A program made the position numbers and the translations under genes. Under the pieces are notes generated by a model. It was not told where the DNA came from. It worked only from the letters and a program-made list of their open reading frames with translations, and did no database searches. Positions 55,978 to 64,000 of a stretch of 64,000 nt of DNA are shown here, piece after piece. The stretch's first letter is position 1, and every line of letters begins with the position of its first letter. The stretch lies in contig JAPEUQ010000008.1 in NCBI GenBank assembly GCA_027946365.1, forward strand, positions 744,001-808,000, given 5' to 3'. This stretch comes from Kalmusia sp. IMI 367209 (lineage: Eukaryota > Ascomycota > Dothideomycetes > Pleosporales > Didymosphaeriaceae).

Positions 55978-57295
55978 ATGAGCACATCACCTACTTGGAA
56001 CCTCGACGACACCGCGGGACAGGCCAGTCAGCCTCTTTTGAATGTCTGCATAATTTTCGCCATCCTGGAGACCATATTCATCATCGCCTTCATCTTTTCA
56101 TGGCACTATAACAGAAGCAATAACAGTAATAATACCAAAGGAGTGTATATCTTAATTCTACTCGGTTACATCTTCTGCTTTGGTGGAGTAATAATGGGTC
56201 TTCGTAAGTTCGCTAAGCTGGGACCATTTGACGTAGGCTAACGCTGTACAGTAAAACTCACCATTGGTGGCGCTGGCAGACATGAACGTTCCCTGCGCGC
56301 ACAAACGGTCCAGAGGATGCTCAAGCTCGTTAAAGCGCACGAATTCGTATACATATTGTCTGTTCCGTTCCCAAAACTCGCTATTCTCTGCCTATACTTC
56401 CGGCTCTTCACTGATAAAACGGCCAAATTCATTATGTACACGACCGGTCTGATCATAATGGGGACATCCTTGTTTGGCGTCATATCAGCTTTCAGCAATT
56501 GTAGGCCCTTCGATTCATTCTGGGATACAACCCATCCGGCTCGATGCACCATGGACCCTGTTACTGCTATGCGCTTCTACAGCGTTCCAAACATCGCAAC
56601 GGACGCAGCTTTGCTTTTCATACCAATACCAGCACTGTTTCGGCTTAACGGTGGCATGTGGAGTAAGGTCGGCGTCGGACTCACGTTCATGGTCAGCACA
56701 ATGTAAGTGTTCACGAGCACGGTAACGGATCAAGCTCATATAGTGTAGGGGCATCGTCACAGCTGTGTTACGTTTCGTTGCTTTCCTCGACACCAACCTG
56801 TTCGAAGACATCACTTACTACTCTATCACCACGACCAACTGGTCGATCATCGAGCCTGGTGTTCACTTGATGGGTGCCACTGTACCAACACTTAGACCTT
56901 TGATCCGGTGGTTATTCAGCCAAATGCCGAAGCCATCTGTATCCACTTCAAGATCGGCGACGCAACCATTCTCCCCAGACAGCCCCTCGGCGCCCAAGAC
57001 TCCCGTTGTCGAGCGTCCAGCGTTATTAAAGAAGTCTTCGTCGAGAAACATGGTCCCAACGATCGGCCGAGCACCGAGCAGAGCGGTACGCTTGGATGAC
57101 TACCACTACCTGCGGTACGGGTCAGGTGTCTTCAGCGTCCGGTCAGACGACGATGAAAGCATGGTATGCGCAGACGCAATTGTGCATGAGACGATGGGCA
57201 GGCAAGGAAGGAATCCAGACGGCAGTCTCCAGAAGTGGTCCCTTCAGCCAGTTCAATTCAGTCCGCTGCGGACGTCATTCTTTGAGAATAGTTAA
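55978..57295 (+). CDS. rhodopsin-like seven-helix membrane protein (SAT4/PF20684 type)
   Basis: Three exons (55978-56203, 56252-56704, and from the acceptor before GGCATCGTC at about 56748 to 57295), about 408 residues. Helices include LLNVCIIFAILETIFIIAFI, LILLGYIFCFGGVIMGL, FVYILSVPFPKLAILCLYFR, TTGLIIMGTSLFGVISAFSN CRPF and NIATDAALLFIPIPALFRLN. The family marks are HEFVY...PKLAIL-LYFR, NCRPF--FWD and D-AL--IP-P-L. The C-terminal 150 residues are cytosolic and Ser/Pro-rich (SVSTSRSATQPFSPDSPSAP), with DDYHYLRYGSGVFSV near the end. It resembles orphan PTH11-like receptors without CFEM. It is a distant paralogue of the protein at 34.5-35.7 kb, not a tandem copy. The ligand is unknown. Confidence 0.83.
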
Positions 57296-58278
57296 CGCGG
57301 GAGTTTTCATATATGCTGAGCACCTATTGTAGTAATGGTATATATTAATAGATCTCCGAACCGATTGGTCGCGTGGAGCGTTCCCCTTTCTGTACCTGCG
57401 CCATGCTGATGTGGGAGTGCATTCCGTTCTCCGCGTGCCCCACATTGTCAAGAATGTCATATGTACCTGTGACAGCTGCCCCTCTGATAGGATATACAAG
57501 GTCGATGTTCTTATTCGCTTACAATTGCACCGGGGTCGAGCCATAGCGATGCGTCAACCGAATCTACGGGCATCACATGCATGCACGCTGCCAGGACCCC
57601 ACGTGATGGCGTGCCCCGTCGGCCGCGAGCATGCTCGATCCGGCAGCCTGCAGCGCATTCCGTTTCAGACGCGTAGAGTAGGATTCTGGAGCTAGATGTC
57701 TTCGCGTTTTCGAGAACATGGGCACTGGGCACGTAAAATTGCTATTGCGCTGGCGCCCTAGTTGGCAGAGCGGAGCACAAGCGAGAGTGGGAAGCTGCAG
57801 AGCGATCTCGAACCCTCGAACCCTCGAAGCTCGACCCTGACCCAGGACAACAAAGACAACAACAACAACACAGCCAGTGCTCTCGCGACTCTCCCTACCA
57901 ACAGGGCAATATTCGGCTACCCCGCATGGTCAGACGCAGGCCTCGCCTCCGCTTGGTGCTGCCCCTCCCACTGTCGCAGAGTAGCGGCTGGCAATCAAGA
58001 GGCCTGTTTGGCGGCCAGGATCCCCACGACACAAGGCCTATAGCGACCCCTTAGCACACACGAGAAGCTGTCCGCTGCCCACCCGGGGCCGTGCGAGCGA
58101 CCGACCGCCGGTAAACACCAACAGCCACCGCCGTTGCGCCGATTTTGGGAGCTGCAGAAGCTCGATGCCGCGGACGACGAGAAGCCGCCGCGAACGACCG
58201 AGAAGCGCCGAGTGACATACGGCAATACCGCGTAGGACGGAGCTGAGCTGGGTTGGGGACCAACGCACGCAGGCCAAC
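57296..58278. other. upstream region of sepH
   Basis: 983 bp. Becomes GC-rich toward the kinase start, as expected for a long 5' UTR/promoter. No separate gene supported. Confidence 0.4.
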
Positions 58279-61200
58279 ATGGTTTCGCACCCGCCCAAGG
58301 CGGCACACGCACACTCGTCGTCGCGCTCCTCACAGCACAACTCGAACGGCTCCAACGGCCACGCAAAAAAGACGTCGTCGTCGTCCAATGGCCGCGCCCC
58401 AAGCAGAGAAGGCCGGCCGAGCAGGGAGGGCACAGCACAACGGGCTGCACAGGATGTTGCTGGACTGAGGGACTTCCAGCTGGGCGACTGTCTGGGTCGG
58501 GGCGCCTTTGGCAGCGTCTACCGCGCCCTCAATTGGGGCACGGGCGAGACGGTCGCCGTCAAGCAGGTCAAGCTCGAGACACTCGGCCAGGCGGACCTCA
58601 AGACTATCATGCTCGAGATCGACCTGCTCAAGAGCCTGACCCATCCCAACATTGTCAAGTACAAGGGCTCCGTCAAGAGTGCAGAGAGCCTATACATCAT
58701 CCTGGAGTTCTGCGAGAATGGGTCTTTGCACAGCGTCTGCAAGAATTTTGGCAAGTTTCCGGAGCCGCTCGTAGGCTTCTTCATGTCGCAGGTTTTACAA
58801 GGGCTGCTCTATCTGCACGAGCAGGGTGTTATCCACCGCGATATCAAGGGCGCCAACATCCTGACCACCAAGGAGGGACTCGTTAAATTGGCAGACTTCG
58901 GTGTAGCTACAAAACAGTCGGGACTCGACCAGGCGAGCGTCGTTGGCACTCCCTATTGGATGGCACCCGAGGTCATCGAGCTGTCTGGCGCAACAACGGC
59001 CGCCGATATATGGAGTGTGGGCTGCACCATCATCGAGCTGATCGACGGGAAGCCGCCGTACCACAAGCTACAACCTATGCAAGCCCTCTTCCGCATCGTC
59101 AACGACGATCATCCGCCCATTCCTGGTAGTGTCTCCAAGCTCCTGCGCGATTTCCTCATGGAGTGCTTCCAGAAGAACCCTAATTTACGTATCGATGCCA
59201 GGCGCCTGCTCAAGCACCCGTGGATCTCGAGCACGAAACGGACCGCGCCCGCTGTTGCTTCGACCGGCCCGGAATTCAACGAAGCAGTGAACAGGTCTGT
59301 TCAACAATACAATGAGGCACTCACTTCGGAGCCTTCGCTACATCGGAGCTCGACTGCAGCTCCACCGCCACGCAGAGTCCCGGTGAACGTTAATCTGAAT
59401 ATTCCAAAGCAAAGACCCACCGCCGAGTCTTTTCGTTCACCAGAGATAGACAAAGATGACAACTGGGACGACGACTTTGCTGAGAGCATCTCACCTCGCG
59501 CATTTCATCAACCGCACTTGAAGCCTCAGGACAACTTCGGCGGTCTTTTTTCAAGTGACAAGCTCAAGGCGATTGCTAGCTTCGATGCTGTGATGGAGGA
59601 GCCATTCAATTTCGATGGTGAAGCAACGGTGAAGAGTCCGTTGAACCTGCAGCATCTCCGAGGTCTTCCAAGTGTTTTCGCACAAAGTGAGACCACAAAA
59701 CCATCGTCGACAAGAGTCAGGGCATCGACTTCACGATCGACTTCTACATCTACCGTCACCGATGAACAGCATGAAGGCCAGCCAAAGACGGCGTTTCTTC
59801 GCGGCGTACCCAAGGCGTCACAATCTTCGAAGAAACAGGCGACTGCTCTAGCTCGGCCGTCACAGATGTTTCGGGAAACCTCGGTCGAGGACTACTCGGA
59901 TTTGACACCGACAGATGAAAGTGCTTTTGAATTGAAGCTAAAGGCTATGCAGATCGCCAACCCACCTTCCATGTTTCCTAGAGACGCTATCAAGAGACAG
60001 TCTACCTCGCCGGCTGAGACGTTTTCTCCAAAGCTTTTTCATCCTAACGATTTGAAATCAGCACCCAGATCAACAAGAGATGCTAATACCAACGGTGCAC
60101 GGCAGAGGTCGGTGTCATCTACGTCAACACGCAAAATGCAGCGGACACAGTCGGAAATTGAGATGCAAAAGTACGCGGAGGATGATCGTGATGATTTCTC
60201 AGACGTATTTGGCGACATAAAACCGAGTAGGGCAGAGAGCGATAGTGGCTCAGAGCATAGTAGTTTGGCTATGATTACTTCCAAGATGTCATCGTCGTTT
60301 GTACGTTCCGGACCAAATCCCCATATTGTGCCTCCGTTAACAATCTTAGATGCTGGCCGACGATGATGATCTAGATCCATTCGCCAACATGGACGAGGGC
60401 CTTGAGAACATCAATCTTGAGAACAACGTCGCGCGAGACCGTGATGATCGGCTCACGAAACAAACGGAATCTCTTGTCGCCTCTATAAAGATCAATCAGC
60501 CTGACGACATCTTGCTTGACATCGCTGATCAACTCCTCGAGGTGCTCTACGAATCGCCTGAAAAACGGTCCATCGTGCTCCGGTCCCATGGCATGCTACC
60601 CATACTGGAGATCATGGAACAAATACCGCCTAACGAAGTAGTATTGCCATTGTTGAAAATTATCAATTTGATCATTCATGAAGACGCTGAATCGCAAGAG
60701 TCACTGTCCATGCTTGGCGGCATTCCTACCATTTGTACATTTGCATCGAAAAAATACCCTAGCGACATTCGCAAAGAAGCTGCTGCTTTTGTGCGCCAAA
60801 TGTACCAGACCAGCACGCTGACACTACAGATATTTGTCGGTTGTGGTGGCATCAACGTTTTGGTAGACTTCCTAGAGGAAGACATAGACGACGAAAGGGA
60901 TCTGGTGCTCATCGGTGTCAACGGTGTATGGAACATGTTCGAGCTCCAAGGCTCGGCACCAAAGAACGACTTCTGTCGGCTGCTGTCGCGCAGTGCTGTC
61001 CTCTACCCGCTCTCATTGGTGCTGAACAGAGTTATCAACGAGAAAGACGAAGTTGCGCAGCTCATTCAAGGTCGCATCGTCAACATTTTCCTTATTTTTT
61101 CACAGGCCGAAAGTTTCGTAAAAGAACTTGTGGCAGACCGAATGATCTTGAAGCGTAAGTCAACCCTCTCATTCCAATACCTATTTACCTAGCACGGGCC

Positions 61201-62764
61201 ATTGACAAATTGTAGGGGTGCTCAAAGACCTCCCTAAAATGATACCCGTCCACCAGGTGACCATGTTAAAGTTTATCAAAAATCTCAGCATGCTTTCTTC
61301 AACGCATGAAGCCCTGCAGAATTCGAATGCGATCGATACACTCATCGAGCTCCTCAAAAACACGCGCACCCAGTCAAACTCGCGAGAGATATCAAACCAG
61401 GTCTTAAATACTATGTACAATCTCTGTCGTCACAACAAGAGCAGACAGGAAGAAGCCGCTTTGTCAGATATCATCCCGTTGCTGAAGGACGTTGTGAATG
61501 GCGGTGGTCCGCTGAAGGAATTTGCGCTGCCCATACTGTGCGAATTGGCGCATAGCGGAAAGGTGGCGCGCAAGATGCTGTGGGATGCGAAGGGTCTGCA
61601 GTTCTACATCAGCATGCTCTCCGATCGCAACTGGCAGGTCACAGCACTGGACGCGATCTTCGTATGGTACGTCTCTTCTCTTCCGGACTGCTTACAGCAA
61701 CTCATTGATTCAACTTCAGGCTTCAAGAAGAGACTGCTCGCGTAGAACAGTATCTGCTTTCTTCCAACTTTAGCACCGCCATCATATCTTCTTACACTTC
61801 ACCTGAGCTCTCGCAATCGAATTTCGAGAATATGCTCGAGCCTCTTCAGAAGCTTGTTCGTCTTTCGCCGCCAATCGCAGCATCCTTGGCTGTTCCTGAA
61901 ATCTTCACCCGCACGGTGCAGAAGCTGGGACACAAAGATGCTGTCACGCGGTTAAATCTACTCCGTATTCTAAGCACAATCTGCGACGCCACAGAAGATG
62001 AGTGCACTCTCATCCGCCAATTCGGCGTCTACGACACCATCGTACACCTCTCTGAGCACGACCACGCCGTTCTCGTCCGTCAAATGGCCAGCGAACTCGT
62101 CCGCGCATGCGACAGCGTGAGCAAGCGCAGCACCTCGCGCGCCTCAGGCTTCCGCCGCCCGGCCTCCAGCTCCGGTACCCGCGCAGGTTCCGGCTCCAGC
62201 AACGGAGGCTCGACCCTCGTCTCAGGCATGACGCCACCTACGCCCAACAGCCTCAAAACAGCATTCGCTATCCCTCCCATGCCACCTATGCCGCCGACGC
62301 CGACGCTGATGGGAAGTAGCCGCGAGCGTGTCGCGAGGAGCCAGTCCACGGTTGGGATTTGGGATCTGCAGGAGGAGCCGGAACGCGTCAAAATGCCGTC
62401 TTTGGCGCGAGCGTCGACGGCGCTGGGGGTACCAAATTCATCTTCCTCGTCTTCGCTGTCCTCAAGGAGTCGTCCGCCTTCTCGCGATACTTCGTCTTCT
62501 TCCCTTGTCCAGCGCCTCGACACTGGTGCTAAAGAGCTCACCGGAACGGGAGGCAAGTCAAGGCTTCCGAAGGCACGGCAGGGTCGGCTGAGCGAGGCGG
62601 TGAGTCGACGCAGACAGAGCCAAGCAGGGCAGGGCGAGGAGAATGTAACGCCTGGTGGGTCGGGTAGCAGCACGCCCTTGCCGCGGCTGCAGATTGTGAG
62701 GCGGAGGCGGGAGACGAGTGGCGGGGAGATGTCGAGTCTGGGGCGGAGAGGCGCAGCGGATTAG
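58279..62764 (+). CDS. sepH: septation initiation protein kinase SepH (Cdc7/MAP3K epsilon type)
   Basis: Four exons (58279-60300, 60350-61154, 61216-61666, 61720-62764), all joins in phase, 1,440 residues. A low-complexity N-tail leads into the kinase at about residues 62-315: LGRGAFGSVYRALNWG, the Lys in ETVAVKQVKLE, VIHRDIKGANIL, KLADFGVATK and GTPYWMAPEVIELSG. A Ser/Thr-rich linker carries DDNWDDDFAESI. A long helical ARM-like region follows (MLPILEIMEQIPPNEVVLPL, SIRRV-type repeats such as TMLKFIKNLSMLSSTHEALQ, ILCELAHSGKVARKMLW), then a Ser/Arg-rich tail with GIWDLQEEPERVKMPSLAR. This is the fungal SIN kinase: Cdc7 of fission yeast, SepH of Aspergillus. It acts at the spindle pole body to trigger septum formation. 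A core gene marking the conserved right end of the window. Confidence 0.95.
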
Positions 62765-64000
62765 GCATCCAAATATGATGGGAGGTGGTGGGGAGGAGCG
62801 GGGATGGACTGGGTTCGAGATTTCGGGACGCAGAGCGCGCTGATGAGAGTGGTTTGTCTGGATGATTTGAGCAAAGCATGGCGTTTTGGGCGTTTCGTTG
62901 TCTTGTTTGTGGGTCGGTGAGGGAAGGGACTTTGGCATTTCTAGACGGGTGGCGTGTGCATAGCTTCGGCGCTTTTGGGGGGGCTTTGGGAGGAGAAAAG
63001 GGTGGCGTTGGGTAAGCATATAACGTAGCGCGTATGAAGTGGTTTGCATACTGATATTCCCCTATGTTAAAATTACCCCTGTGTTTAAATTGCGCGTGTG
63101 TGCTGTGGGGCTGGTAAGGCTGTCCAAGTCCAGCCTTAATTCGCTATTGAGGAGTTGGCCAGCTGCGTTTAGAAGGTTTACGTTGGCTGTTGAGGTGCGT
63201 AGTAGTAGAGAGGCTAGAGGTCTATTTGGGAGGGGGATGGCGCTAGAGTGCACCGTGCACCGTTTGTGCGGAGTAGGTAAATTTTTGTGTAATGTTATTG
63301 GGGGAAGCCTAGAGAAATCTGTGGGAAGGTAAGAAAGGGGTGCGAAACTAGATGTAGGGTGATGTGGTGGTGAGCGCTTTTGGTAATAGTTGATGAATAG
63401 TACATGGAAGGTAATTAGTTAAGATCGAAAGGAATAGGAGAGCACAGTTGGGTTCTTAGGCTCGTATGATGCATGGGTGTGTTTAGTGTAGGAGTGTAAG
63501 GTAAACAAGGCGGAAAGGAATAGTCCAAAGATATGTTAGTGGGCAGGAGAAAGGAGGGGCATGGGACAGTTTTGGTTTCTTGTGTCGGATTAATTGTATT
63601 GTGTAGGTCTCAAAGTCATGTCATATACAGGTGGAATGGTCTGCATCGGATCTATTAGAATCTGAGGCGTGCATAAAGGAGATGCATGCTAGGACAGATA
63701 TGATTGTATTCATTATACAGCAAAAGCTGTAGATAGCCTAGAAAGTAGTAAAACAAACAAGAAGCTACGGTTGAGCTTCTAACCCTTTACGTGGGTTAAA
63801 AGGATTAGATAGATAAACACTTGTTAGCTGACTACTATAGTATTAAGAATGCCAGGGTTGGTGGACTTGCTGGGTTGAAGTTGCCGGATAGAGAAATATC
63901 TCTCTATTCCCAGAAGGCATCTGTCCACAAACACAAAAAAAGCCCTATCTAATACCAAGGCCGCATTCGAACAAGTATGTAGATCCCACATGCATTGTGT
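62765..64000. other. downstream region, nothing identified
   Basis: About 1.2 kb after the kinase stop. T/G-rich 3' flank with no supported ORF, RNA gene or repeat. Confidence 0.4.

Noticed and set aside
57762..58043. 93-codon ORF upstream of sepH
   Set aside because: Non-ATG start in a GC-rich leader; no domain. It looks like part of the kinase 5' region.
1..64000. CRISPR arrays, operons or prophage
   Set aside because: Introns, fungal gene families and wide intergenic gaps show a fungal nuclear genome; no spaced direct repeats of CRISPR type were seen.

Overview
This window comes from the nuclear genome of a filamentous ascomycete (Pezizomycotina). The evidence is short introns of about 40-135 bp with GT...CTAAC/CTAAT...AG signals, a Zn2Cys6 regulator, two fungal rhodopsin-like (SAT4-type) membrane proteins, a UstY/DUF3328 protein and a SepH-type septation kinase. 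A Dothideomycete or a close relative is plausible, but I cannot fix the class. About two dozen intact gene models and at least four decayed genes are visible; intergenic space is wide.

Layout. 0-8.3 kb: a cut-off MFS (allantoate permease-like) gene, a divergent secreted alginate-lyase-family gene, and a giant NRPS-like gene (adenylation, carrier, then a membrane/left-handed beta-helix block). 9-13 kb: a decayed unknown gene and an amidohydrolase broken by one in-frame TAA. 15-18.5 kb: the most interesting part. It holds a 95-residue secreted precursor with four copies of a 15-17 residue peptide separated by Lys-Arg (Kex2) sites, divergent from a three-intron UstY-like (DUF3328) gene. Together these are the two hallmarks of a fungal dikaritin-type RiPP locus. 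A GNA-like lectin lies next to them. 20-27 kb: a Zn2Cys6 regulator, an indoleamine 2,3-dioxygenase and a divergent kynureninase, a compact tryptophan-to-anthranilate module, followed by a GFA/CENP-V protein. 28-39 kb: a gene-poor stretch with a DUF7580-like relic, an F-box/DUF7730-type protein, a 3CxxC zinc-finger protein, a rhodopsin-like protein, a small two-exon orphan and an F-box protein. 39.9-46 kb: a SAF-domain dehydrogenase, a secreted intradiol dioxygenase and a FAD oxidoreductase, then a wrecked NACHT gene. 47.7-57.3 kb: a DUF3176 membrane protein, a BCS1-like AAA ATPase, an SDR and a second rhodopsin-like protein. 58.3-62.8 kb: the conserved septation kinase SepH.

How the genes work together. 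The precursor and the UstY gene share one 687 bp promoter region and should be co-expressed. Kex2 in the secretory pathway would cut the precursor, and the UstY protein is the expected oxidative cyclase. The dioxygenase and kynureninase likewise share a divergent promoter next to a plausible pathway regulator. The decayed genes carry stop codons that mostly look like CAG/CAA to TAG/TAA changes, that is CpA to TpA. This is the context preferred by repeat-induced point mutation, but I could not measure it. All exon joins were worked out by eye from splice signals and reading-frame phase.
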